The notes: a model not told the origin generated them from the sequence alone. A stretch of DNA of 7,621 nucleotides from Lachnospiraceae bacterium UBA3772 (GCA_002371025.1 DFFQ01000165.1:1-7621), one strand, 5' to 3'. Numbered from the stretch's first letter, positions 1 through 5,984 are shown. Made by a program: numbers and translations.

Positions 1-507
1 GGAAACCGAAGAGGAAAGATAAGACAGGTTATGAACCTTATGATAGTCTGGCTGGTTACAGGACTTTGGCACGGGGCTGCCTGGAACTTTATATTATGGG
101 GGGCATATTATTTTATACTCATTATGATTGAGAAGATGGGATTTGAAAAAGTTTTAAAGAAATTACCTTCTGTTTTTGCCAGATTATATTCTTTATTCTT
201 TATAAATCTTGGCTGGGTAATTTTTGCATATGATGACTTTAAAGTGCTTAAAGAAAAAATGGGCAGATTATTCCTTGGAAAAGGACTTTCATTTGCTGGA
301 AACAGTACATGGTTTTATGTAAGGGAATTTTTAATATTCTTTATCATTGCTGGAATCTTTTCCACAGATGTTTTAAAGAAGATAAAGATTAAAAATGAGA
401 ATATCAAGACAGTATTATATGTTTTTTTTATACTCACTGTTATGACACTTTCAACAGCATTCCTTGCCGGAGGAGCTTATAATCCTTTTATTTATTTTAG
501 ATTCTAG
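1..507 (+). CDS. MBOAT-family O-acyltransferase (AlgI/DltB/PatA-like), 3' part
   Basis: This is the C-terminal part of a membrane-bound O-acyltransferase, an integral membrane enzyme that passes acyl (usually acetyl) groups across the membrane to cell-surface glycans. The frame is open from base 1 (GNRRGKIRQV precedes the first ATG at 31), so the real start lies upstream and the ATG at 31 is internal. The family's invariant histidine is seen in GLWHGAAWNFILWG (His codon 70-72). Several hydrophobic segments follow, and the protein ends in the typical AlgI-like tail YNPFIYFRF. A DHHW-family partner gene begins 9 bases after the stop, the same pairing as AlgI with AlgJ/AlgX, which supports a role in extracellular polysaccharide O-acetylation. 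The acceptor glycan cannot be told from the sequence. The family call is secure; the substrate is not. Confidence 0.93.
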   Translation, partial: GNRRGKIRQVMNLMIVWLVTGLWHGAAWNFILWGAYYFILIMIEKMGFEKVLKKLPSVFARLYSLFFINLGWVIFAYDDFKVLKEKMGRLFLGKGLSFAGNSTWFYVREFLIFFIIAGIFSTDVLKKIKIKNENIKTVLYVFFILTVMTLSTAFLAGGAYNPFIYFRF

Positions 508-516
508 GAGATTGGT

Positions 517-1635
517 ATGAGAAAGAGGAATATTATCATTACAATTACATTTTGTTTATATATTCTTATCTTTTCTTTTGGAGTTTTTCTGAAAAAGGAT
601 AGGAAGTTTTCTGATCTTGAAAATAGAAATCTGACACAAAAACCTTCTTTATCTTTAAAAAAGGTTAAATCCGGTGAATACACCAAGGAAGTTGAGGATT
701 ATCTCTCGGATCAGATTATATTTAAGGACAGTTTGGTTAAATTATCAACTTCGGTGAAGTATTCCTTGGGATATCGACTGATAAATGGTGTATATTTCGA
801 AAATGGTGGAAGATATATAACGGATTTTAGATACGATGAGGCAAAATTATCTAAAAATGTTGGTTATATCAATGACTTTGTGAAAAAGAATATGGATAAA
901 TCCTTTTATTTTCTTATGATACCTAATGCTTCATTTTATTATCAGATGGATGTAGATAAACTTCCTTCTGATCCAGAGAGTCTTGCCATAGATTATATAA
1001 AGGATAATCTTAATAAAAATGTTAAGCTTATAGATATGAGTGTTACCCTTGGGGAACATAAGGATGAATACATTTTTAATAAGACTGACCATCATTGGAC
1101 ACAGGATGGGGCATATTTAGGATATGAGGAACTGGTTAAAGCTTTAGGAGAAGAACCTGTAAGCAGAGAATCTTATGAAAAAACAGAGATGAAGGATTCT
1201 TTTCTTGGTTCATCTTATTCCAAAGCACCGATATATACAGCACCTAAAGATGATTTTATCCTTTATGATAATAAGGAAAATACATATGATGTGGATATAA
1301 CAGAAGAAGGAATATCCTTTAGTGATGTATATAACTATAAGAATCTTTATAAAAAAGATATGTATAGTACTTATCTGGATGGAAATCATTCCATGGAACA
1401 TATTACATCTCATGCATTAAATGATGAAAAGATTCTTATTGTTAAGGATTCATATGCTCATGCATTGGTGCCATTTTTAGCGGATAATTATAGTGATATA
1501 TATATGGCGGATTTAAGATATTTTCATACAGAAAGTCTGAGTACATTTATGGAGAAAAATGATATAACCAAGGTTATATTTATTTATAATATAGACTTTA
1601 TTGATACTGATGATAACTTTGTTTGGCTTTATTAA
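517..1635 (+). CDS. DHHW family protein, AlgX/AlgJ-like SGNH-fold partner of the MBOAT acyltransferase
   Basis: A 372-residue protein with a short basic N-terminus and one hydrophobic segment (about residues 5-25), so probably anchored in the membrane with its body outside the cell. The family hallmarks are visible: ENRNLTQKPSLS near residues 35-46, the signature TDHHWTQDGAY at 190-200, a DGNH box at 288-291 and KDSYAHAL at 310-317. By analogy with AlgX, whose triad is Asp-x-His plus Ser, the candidates are D191, H193 and S312. The inferred job is to take or place acyl groups on an extracellular polysaccharide, working with the membrane acyltransferase encoded just upstream. The TAGGAG ribosome site at 505-510 overlaps the upstream stop codon, so the two genes are almost certainly cotranscribed and perhaps translationally coupled. 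The glycan target is unknown. Confidence 0.9.
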   Translation: MRKRNIIITITFCLYILIFSFGVFLKKDRKFSDLENRNLTQKPSLSLKKVKSGEYTKEVEDYLSDQIIFKDSLVKLSTSVKYSLGYRLINGVYFENGGRYITDFRYDEAKLSKNVGYINDFVKKNMDKSFYFLMIPNASFYYQMDVDKLPSDPESLAIDYIKDNLNKNVKLIDMSVTLGEHKDEYIFNKTDHHWTQDGAYLGYEELVKALGEEPVSRESYEKTEMKDSFLGSSYSKAPIYTAPKDDFILYDNKENTYDVDITEEGISFSDVYNYKNLYKKDMYSTYLDGNHSMEHITSHALNDEKILIVKDSYAHALVPFLADNYSDIYMADLRYFHTESLSTFMEKNDITKVIFIYNIDFIDTDDNFVWLY

Positions 1636-1640
1636 GAAAA

Positions 1641-1646
1641 GAGGAG
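1641..1646 (+). promoter_or_regulatory. Ribosome binding site that sets the chorismate mutase start
   Basis: GAGGAG lies three bases before the ATG at 1650. The frame is also open upstream to a TTG at 1623, but that codon lies inside the previous gene, and the family alignment begins at MDLSEVR, so the ATG is preferred. Confidence 0.7.
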
Positions 1647-1649
1647 TAT

Positions 1650-2528
1650 ATGGATCTTTCAGAAGTAAGAGTAAATATTGACCGGGTAGATAATGAGATT
1701 AAGAGACTTTTTGAAGAGAGAATGCATTTATCGGATGAGGTTGCCCGTTGTAAGGCAGAAACTGAGGATGCTATCTATAAACCTGACAGAGAAGTAGAAA
1801 TAATAGAGAGACTTACTGCAGGGGTGGACCCATCAATTAAGATGGAATACACAGCTCTTATAAAGCGTATCATGGAAGTAAGCCGTAAGTACCAATATGG
1901 AAGAACACTTGAATTGAGAGATTGTCTTGATATTCCATATATTGATTCTATGCCGGAGATTAACAGTTATGTCATTGAAAAAAGAGATGAAGATATTCTT
2001 AGATCAGTAGATTGTATAAAAGTTGAAAATGTTAAAACTGTGGAAGGAATGGATACTCTTTTAAAAAATGTCTTAGAACAGGATGGCACAGCCGGCCTTG
2101 GCATTATGGAGGATGTGGGTTATAGCGTTTCTGATGAGATGCATAAGATAATATGCGAAAATCCATTATATATAAATGAATGTCGTATCATATCTTCATT
2201 TGAAAATGGTATCTGGCATAAGAAGAAACTGATTAAATTTACCAGAAATCTTGTGGTAAGACCTGAAGATAACAGATTAAAGATAATGTTTGTCTGTGAG
2301 AATAAGAGCGGAAGTCTTGCCAGTGTGCTTTCCATGATAGCTGATTATGGTGTTAATCTGGCGGAGATACATTCAAAAGCAGATGAAAAAGAAATCTGGA
2401 ATTATGTATTTATTGCTGAGTTGAAGTGTTCCTTTGTGAAGAAGGAAACCAAAGCTCTCATTTTTCAGCTTATGAATGAGACTGATGTGTTTAAGATAAT
2501 GGGGAGTTATTATATTCCAGAAGAATAA
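1650..2528 (+). CDS. Chorismate mutase with degenerate prephenate dehydratase region and C-terminal ACT domain (PheA-like)
   Basis: A 292-residue protein related to the bifunctional P-protein of phenylalanine synthesis. Residues 1-85 form an AroQ chorismate mutase domain (chorismate to prephenate). The catalytic residues of the E. coli enzyme all have equivalents: R7, R24, K35, R47, E48 and Q82. Residues about 210-288 form an ACT domain (LKIMFVCENKSGSLASVL, then NLAEIHSK), normally the phenylalanine-binding feedback domain. The stretch between is only about 120 residues, against about 180 for a full prephenate dehydratase. It keeps faint echoes: GLGIMED resembles the usual GVLPIEN, and FTRNLVV resembles TRFLVI. 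The entry G-x-x-GAYS motif and most of the second lobe are missing. Mutase activity is likely; dehydratase activity is doubtful. Only 14 bases separate it from the DHHW gene, with no terminator seen between them, so it may be read through from upstream. Confidence 0.85.
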   Translation: MDLSEVRVNIDRVDNEIKRLFEERMHLSDEVARCKAETEDAIYKPDREVEIIERLTAGVDPSIKMEYTALIKRIMEVSRKYQYGRTLELRDCLDIPYIDSMPEINSYVIEKRDEDILRSVDCIKVENVKTVEGMDTLLKNVLEQDGTAGLGIMEDVGYSVSDEMHKIICENPLYINECRIISSFENGIWHKKKLIKFTRNLVVRPEDNRLKIMFVCENKSGSLASVLSMIADYGVNLAEIHSKADEKEIWNYVFIAELKCSFVKKETKALIFQLMNETDVFKIMGSYYIPEE

Positions 2529-2530
2529 AC

Positions 2531-2584
2531 TTCAGTTAGTTTAAACACCAAAAAACTAACACTTGTTAGTGGTTGCAAACTGAA
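2531..2584 (+). promoter_or_regulatory. Nested inverted repeats, probable operator region of the DtxR-family gene
   Basis: Three inverted repeats are packed into 54 bases. GTTAGTTT (2535-2542) pairs with AAACTAAC (2553-2560). ACTAACA (2555-2561) pairs with TGTTAGT (2564-2570) across a 2-base centre. TTCAGTT (2531-2537) pairs with AACTGAA (2578-2584). The half-site GTTAGT thus occurs three times in alternating orientation, just upstream of and overlapping a -35 box. The layout suits binding of a dimeric regulator, possibly the DtxR-like protein encoded downstream, but the binder is inference. The same repeats could also form alternative RNA hairpins in read-through transcripts from upstream. 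Confidence 0.55.
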
Positions 2585-2601
2585 TTTATATGTTGTATTA
2601 T
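2573..2601 (+). promoter_or_regulatory. Predicted sigma-70-type promoter for the DtxR-family gene
   Basis: TTGCAA (2573-2578) and TATTAT (2596-2601) are separated by 17 bases. The -35 box starts three bases after the ACTAACA-CT-TGTTAGT palindrome, so a bound regulator would plausibly block or alter polymerase binding. The transcript would start near 2608. Confidence 0.6.
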
Positions 2602-2615
2602 ACAAAAAGTAGAGG

Positions 2616-2648
2616 TTAAAAGAGGGGTTTTATCCTTTTAATTTTTTT
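2616..2648 (+). terminator. Terminator-like hairpin with T-tract in the DtxR gene leader (possible attenuator)
   Basis: TTAAAAG (2616-2622) plus G2624, with A2623 bulged, can pair with CCTTTTAA (2634-2641). Seven Ts follow directly (2642-2648). The stem is AT-rich and therefore modest. It lies after the predicted promoter and directly before the ribosome site at 2651, so it could stop transcripts arriving from the chorismate mutase gene, attenuate the regulator's own transcript, or simply be an AT-rich leader. Confidence 0.45.
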
Positions 2649-2650
2649 CA

Positions 2651-2657
2651 GAGGTGA
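2651..2657 (+). promoter_or_regulatory. Strong ribosome binding site supporting a TTG start
   Basis: GAGGTGA is a good Shine-Dalgarno match seven bases upstream of the TTG at 2664. There is no better-placed ATG, and the family's N-terminal helix (STENYLEAI) begins directly after this start. Confidence 0.8.
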
Positions 2658-2663
2658 CAGATT

Positions 2664-3041
2664 TTGCATAATATTAAATCCAACGAATCAACAGAAAATT
2701 ATCTTGAAGCAATACTTATGTTATCAGAGAAACTTCCTGTAGTAAGAGCTGTAGATATTGCAAATGAACTTGATTTTAAAAAGTCCAGTGTCAGTATAGC
2801 TATGAAGAATTTAAGAGAGAAGAAGTACATTACAGTTACAGATGCAGGATATATCTATCTTACAGAAGAGGGCAGAGAGATTGCTGAGAGAATATATGAG
2901 AGACATACAGTCCTTAAGGATTTCTTTATTTCCCTTGGTGTTGATGCAGAGATCGCACAGGAAGATGCCTGCAGAATTGAGCACTTTATCAGTAATGAAA
3001 GCTTTGAAGCTTTAAGAGATAAAGTGATCAATAAAAAATAA
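2664..3041 (+). CDS. DtxR/MntR-family metal-dependent transcriptional regulator, short form
   Basis: A 125-residue repressor of the DtxR/IdeR/MntR family, which binds operator DNA when loaded with Fe2+ or Mn2+ and controls metal uptake genes. The winged helix-turn-helix is in the N-terminal half (VRAVDIANELDFKKSSVSIAM, about 27-47, with the wing at 57-67). The dimer and metal-binding half follows: ERHTVL at 79-84 and EDACRIEH at 100-107. Candidate ligands are H81, C103, E106 and H107, matching DtxR H79, C102, E105 and H106. The positions equivalent to DtxR Met10, Glu83 and His98 are N12, K85 and Q99, so the metal sites are not standard. The C-terminal SH3-like domain of DtxR is absent, as in MntR. 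No feoA/feoB or transporter gene lies next to it, so its targets are unknown. The upstream inverted repeats suggest autoregulation. Confidence 0.88.
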   Translation: MHNIKSNESTENYLEAILMLSEKLPVVRAVDIANELDFKKSSVSIAMKNLREKKYITVTDAGYIYLTEEGREIAERIYERHTVLKDFFISLGVDAEIAQEDACRIEHFISNESFEALRDKVINKK

Positions 3042-3091
3042 AAGTTTCCTAAAAATTGATAAAATAAAATTATCAAAATTGACAGAAACTT
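3042..3091. repeat. AT-rich nested inverted repeat after the DtxR-family gene
   Basis: AAGTTTC (3042-3048) is the reverse complement of GAAACTT (3085-3091). Between them TTGATAA (3056-3062) mirrors TTATCAA (3070-3076) around a 7-base loop. The structure begins right after the stop codon, which suggests a 3' end element, but no T-tract follows on the plus strand. A function as terminator is therefore uncertain. Confidence 0.4.
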
Positions 3092-3105
3092 GTACACAAA
3101 TAGCC

Positions 3106-3134
3106 TTTAAATAGACACAAGTGCATTATATAAT
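3106..3134 (+). promoter_or_regulatory. Possible promoter for the AAA+ ATPase gene
   Basis: A perfect -10 box TATAAT stands at 3129-3134. The best -35 at 17-base spacing is the poor match TTTAAA (3106-3111). A TTGACA at 3079-3084 is too far upstream (44 bases) to be its partner. The weak -35 suggests an activator or a different sigma factor, or that the true start is elsewhere. The leader to the ATG would be about 57 bases. Confidence 0.4.
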
Positions 3135-3197
3135 AAGTATAGTAGTTGTGTTTATTTATTATGCAATTACAATTTAGTATCAAGGAGAAAATTAAAT

Positions 3198-4304
3198 ATG
3201 CTGCTTAACAGAGAAGACAGTATTAGTATGCCTGAAGCTGGTTCTGACATAAAGACAACAGCTAAATTTAATGCCGCAACAGGACAGTTTACTACAAAGG
3301 TTTCTGTAGACGCGGAAGGTTACAATCTTATTAAGAAAAGAGCAGATGATATCTCTGAATTCCAGAATATCAAAAAAGAAGAGGATCCAAATGCATCATT
3401 CCATAGAGGAAAAGGTGCTGTAGGACGTAGTAGAAAAGGCAAAGCTGCAGAAGATGACAAGATTGAAAAACCTCTTGATGAGCTTATTGAAGAATTAAAC
3501 AATCTCATCGGTCTTAATTCAGTTAAGAAGGATCTGATGCATATCATTAACCTGATCAAGGTTCGTAAGCTTAGAGAGATTCAGGGTCTTAAGAAAGTAG
3601 ATATGTCTTTTCACCTTGTATTTACTGGTAATCCTGGTACAGGTAAGACAACAGTTGCAAGACTTCTCGCAAAGATTTATAAACAGCTTGGAGTTGTTAG
3701 CCGTGGACAGTTGATAGAAGTTGACAGATCTGGTCTTGTTGACCATTTTCCAGGCGGTACAGCTATCAAGACATCAGCAGTAGTTGATAGAGCAGTTGGT
3801 GGAATTTTATTCATAGATGAAGCATATACACTTACTAACTATGGTGACGCAGGTGACTATGGTCAGGAAGCTGTAGATACTCTCCTTAAGAGAATGGAAG
3901 ATGACCGTGATGATCTTATCGTTATCGTTGCAGGTTATCCAAATGAAATGAATGCTTTCATTGAATCTAATCCAGGTCTTAAGTCACGTTTCAATAAGTA
4001 CATCGGTTTCGGAGATTATACCAGTGATGAGCTTATGGATATCTTTGTTGTTATGTGTAGTGAGAATGATTACGATCTTGATCCAGGCGCATATATGATG
4101 GCCGAGAATTATTTACGTGGTATTGCTGAAGGAAAGAAAGAAAACTTTGCAAATGCTCGTCTTGTTCGTAACTATTTCGAAAGATGCGTAGACAGACAGG
4201 CTACAAGAATTGTAAAGAATCCTGATATTACAGAAGACGATCTTATAATGCTGGCAAGGGAAGATATGATCGAAACAGAGCCAGATAAGATTTTTGAAGT
4301 ATAA
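3198..4304 (+). CDS. AAA+ ATPase of the CbxX/CfqX (SpoVK-like) family
   Basis: A 368-residue cytoplasmic ATPase with a single AAA+ module from about residue 95. Visible motifs are Walker A GNPGTGKT (144-151), Walker B LFIDE (204-208), the sensor-1 region IVIVAGYP (241-248), an arginine finger in LKSRFNK (R264) and the sensor-2 region NARLVRNYFE (319-328). Relatives include sporulation protein SpoVK, the Rubisco activase CbbX and the EccA component of ESX systems; all are hexameric remodelling machines. The pore-loop segment, usually like GLVAGYVGQTA, reads GLVDHFPGGTA here (179-189). Residues 1-90 form a hydrophilic, unrecognised N-terminal extension with a basic patch (HRGKGAVGRSRKGKA). The ATG is preceded by AAGGAG (3182-3187) at a longish 10-base spacing. 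The gene stands alone with its own terminator. The substrate is unknown; the name spoVK is not assigned because a sporulation role cannot be shown. Confidence 0.9.
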   Translation: MLLNREDSISMPEAGSDIKTTAKFNAATGQFTTKVSVDAEGYNLIKKRADDISEFQNIKKEEDPNASFHRGKGAVGRSRKGKAAEDDKIEKPLDELIEELNNLIGLNSVKKDLMHIINLIKVRKLREIQGLKKVDMSFHLVFTGNPGTGKTTVARLLAKIYKQLGVVSRGQLIEVDRSGLVDHFPGGTAIKTSAVVDRAVGGILFIDEAYTLTNYGDAGDYGQEAVDTLLKRMEDDRDDLIVIVAGYPNEMNAFIESNPGLKSRFNKYIGFGDYTSDELMDIFVVMCSENDYDLDPGAYMMAENYLRGIAEGKKENFANARLVRNYFERCVDRQATRIVKNPDITEDDLIMLAREDMIETEPDKIFEV

Positions 4305-4316
4305 TTAAATAAAATT

Positions 4317-4341
4317 AGCGAGCCATACGGCGCGCTTTTTT
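4317..4341 (+). terminator. Rho-independent terminator of the AAA+ gene
   Basis: AGCGAGCC (4317-4324) pairs with GGCGCGCT (4329-4336) across an ATAC loop with one A-G mismatch, followed by TTTTTT (4336-4341). It overlaps the stop codon of the convergent mtaB gene (4340-4342). On the minus strand the hairpin is followed by a weaker T-rich stretch, so it may also help end mtaB transcripts. Confidence 0.8.
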
Positions 4342-5626
4342 AATATTCAGTACTTATTATTGTATTTATCTTTGACATATCCGCATCACCCTCTATAGGG
4401 ATAAGGACATCCATATATCTTTCTGTATGACCGCGATAGTAGGATAGACCATTTTTTTCTACCACTTCTTCAATTAATACGTTGATGTTATCACCTTTAA
4501 AGAGGTCGTTAAAATTCTTTATATTTTCATCCCGCATTTTAATTAAAATATCGCTTCTTTCGGATTTTACTGTTTCAGGTATCTGATCCTTCATACCGTC
4601 AGCAACTGTACCTTTTCTTCGGGAGAATTTAAATACATGCATTTCATAAAGGTTAAGTTCTTCAAGATTTGCCCTTGTGATTTCAAAATCCTCATCTGTT
4701 TCTCCAGGAAAACCAACGATTATATCGGCAGTAAGTGCCGGGAATTTATAAGCCTTTCTAAGAGCTGTGCAGATTCTTTTTATATCATCTACAGTATACT
4801 TACGATTCATATTCTTAAGGGTTTTATCACAAACGCTCTGAAGTGAAAGATGAAAGTGCGGACATACCTTAGGAATGGCACTAATTCTTTCTAAAAATTC
4901 ATCAGTTATTACCCTTGGTTCAAGAGATCCGAGCCGTATTCTTTCAATTCCTTCAACAGATGAAATTCGACATATTACATCAGCTAAGTCATATTCTCCA
5001 ATGTCTCCATAGGACGAGATGTTGATACCAGTGAGAACAACTTCTTTTACGCCGTTTTTAGCATAATTTGCAACTTCATCATAGATTTCATCAATTGGTT
5101 TGTTTCTTATCCTTCCGCGTAAGAATGGAATGATGCAATAAGAACAGAAGCTGTTACAGCCATCCTGTATCTTTATATATGCTCTTGTGTGGGTTTCAGG
5201 CATATTAACCTTTAAATCTTCAAATTCAGAGTCTTTATTGATATCAATGATATTATCATTTGTTACTCTTTCAGAAAGAAATTCGGAAATGATTCGTACT
5301 ACATCTTTCTTTCTATTATTACCCATTATGACGTGGCAGAGATTGTTTTCCAATAATTCACTGGAACATGCCTGTACATAACATCCTGTGGCGATAATAA
5401 TGGCATCAGGACATTGTTTTCTCATTCGACTTAAGATTTGTCGGGATTTTCTGTCGGCCATATTTGTAACAGAACAGGTATTAACAATGCAGATGTCTGC
5501 ATCATTTTCAGTGCCTTTAATGGCGCCTGCATCTATAAGTTTTTCTAACATGGCATCGGATTCATACTGGTTGACTTTACAGCCCAGAGTATAGATAAAT
5601 ATTTTTTTTCCTTCTAGTAGTTTCAT
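4340..5626 (-). CDS. mtaB: tRNA (N6-L-threonylcarbamoyladenosine(37)-C2)-methylthiotransferase MtaB
   Basis: A 428-residue radical-SAM enzyme that adds a methylthio group to t6A at position 37 of ANN-decoding tRNAs, giving ms2t6A. The N-terminal MTTase domain carries its three cluster cysteines C16 (LGCKVNQ), C51 (VNTCSVTN) and C82 (ATGCYVQ). The radical-SAM CxxxCxxC motif is C157, C161 and C164 (DGCNSFCSYCIIP). Typical downstream motifs are LTGINISSYG, RLGSLEP, NMNRKYT and DIIVGFPGETDEDF. A TRAM-like tail occupies roughly the last 55 residues. The GCKVNQ signature places it with MtaB/YqeV rather than MiaB or RimO. In the normally invariant LQSGCD motif a valine replaces glycine (V265). No strong ribosome site precedes the ATG; a GGTG lies about ten bases upstream. 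It converges on the AAA+ gene and is divergent from the HPr-like gene. Confidence 0.94.
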   Translation of the reverse strand: MKLLEGKKIFIYTLGCKVNQYESDAMLEKLIDAGAIKGTENDADICIVNTCSVTNMADRKSRQILSRMRKQCPDAIIIATGCYVQACSSELLENNLCHVIMGNNRKKDVVRIISEFLSERVTNDNIIDINKDSEFEDLKVNMPETHTRAYIKIQDGCNSFCSYCIIPFLRGRIRNKPIDEIYDEVANYAKNGVKEVVLTGINISSYGDIGEYDLADVICRISSVEGIERIRLGSLEPRVITDEFLERISAIPKVCPHFHLSLQSVCDKTLKNMNRKYTVDDIKRICTALRKAYKFPALTADIIVGFPGETDEDFEITRANLEELNLYEMHVFKFSRRKGTVADGMKDQIPETVKSERSDILIKMRDENIKNFNDLFKGDNINVLIEEVVEKNGLSYYRGHTERYMDVLIPIEGDADMSKINTIISTEY

Positions 5627-5647
5627 ATATTTAATACACCATTTCGT

Positions 5648-5676
5648 ATAAGAATTGTTGACTTTTAAGTGTGCAA
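5648..5676 (-). promoter_or_regulatory. Predicted mtaB promoter, overlapping the divergent one
   Basis: On the minus strand TTGCAC (5676-5671) and TCTTAT (5653-5648) are 17 bases apart. Transcription would begin near 5641, leaving a leader of only about 15 bases before the mtaB ATG. It overlaps the plus-strand promoter by 19 bases. Confidence 0.5.
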
Positions 5677-5686
5677 CTTTTATTAT
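5658..5686 (+). promoter_or_regulatory. Predicted promoter for the HPr-like gene
   Basis: TTGACT (5658-5663) and TATTAT (5681-5686) stand at the ideal 17-base spacing. The start point would be near 5693, about 42 bases before the ATG. Confidence 0.65.
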
Positions 5687-5734
5687 TGTATCATACAGAA
5701 AATAAATATGTAAACTTAGGGAGGTACAAAAAGT

Positions 5735-5971
5735 ATGACTACTGTTAAAGTATCATTAAATTCTATAGATAAGGTAAAAGCTTTTGTTAATGACATTAGT
5801 GGATTCGATGCAGAATTTGACCTTGTAGCTGGAAGATATGTTATAGATGCGAAGTCAATTATGGGAATCTTCAGTCTTGATATTTCTAAGCCAATCGATT
5901 TAAATATCTATGGAGATAAGAATATTGTAGAAATCTTAAATGTTCTTAAGCCTTATCTTGTAGAGGAATAA
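5735..5971 (+). CDS. HPr-like protein lacking the phosphocarrier histidine
   Basis: A 78-residue cytoplasmic protein with an HPr-like fold signature. The region around the HPr regulatory serine is well kept: IDAKSIMGIFSLDIS (37-51) matches the usual VNAKSIMGVMSLG, making S41 the equivalent of Ser46. The N-terminal active-site loop is not kept. Where HPr has GLHARPA this protein has LNSIDKVKA, so the histidine phosphorylated by Enzyme I (His15), the following Arg17 and Pro18 are all replaced. It is also shorter than the usual 85-88 residues. It should therefore not carry phosphate for sugar uptake, but it could be phosphorylated on S41 by an HprK-type kinase, as with Bacillus Crh, which also lacks His15. 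It has a strong AGGGAGG site (5718-5724), its own promoter and its own terminator, so it is probably well expressed as a single gene. No PTS gene is nearby. Confidence 0.8.
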   Translation: MTTVKVSLNSIDKVKAFVNDISGFDAEFDLVAGRYVIDAKSIMGIFSLDISKPIDLNIYGDKNIVEILNVLKPYLVEE

Positions 5972-5984
5972 AATGAAGCGTCCT

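Noticed and set aside
1623..1649. TTG start giving a nine-residue longer chorismate mutase
   Set aside because: It overlaps the end of the DHHW gene, while the ATG at 1650 has GAGGAG just upstream and matches the family N-terminus.
3079..3111. TTGACA (3079) as the -35 of the AAA+ gene with TTTAAA as -10
   Set aside because: The spacing is 21 bases and the -10 is poor; the perfect TATAAT lies further downstream.
3161..3208. Fifteen-codon open frame starting ATGCAATTACAA before the AAA+ gene
   Set aside because: It has no ribosome site of its own, overlaps the AAA+ start out of frame, and shows no leader-peptide codon pattern.
5187..5594. Plus-strand open frames opposite mtaB
   Set aside because: They lie antisense to a well-conserved radical-SAM gene and show no ribosome sites or known motifs.
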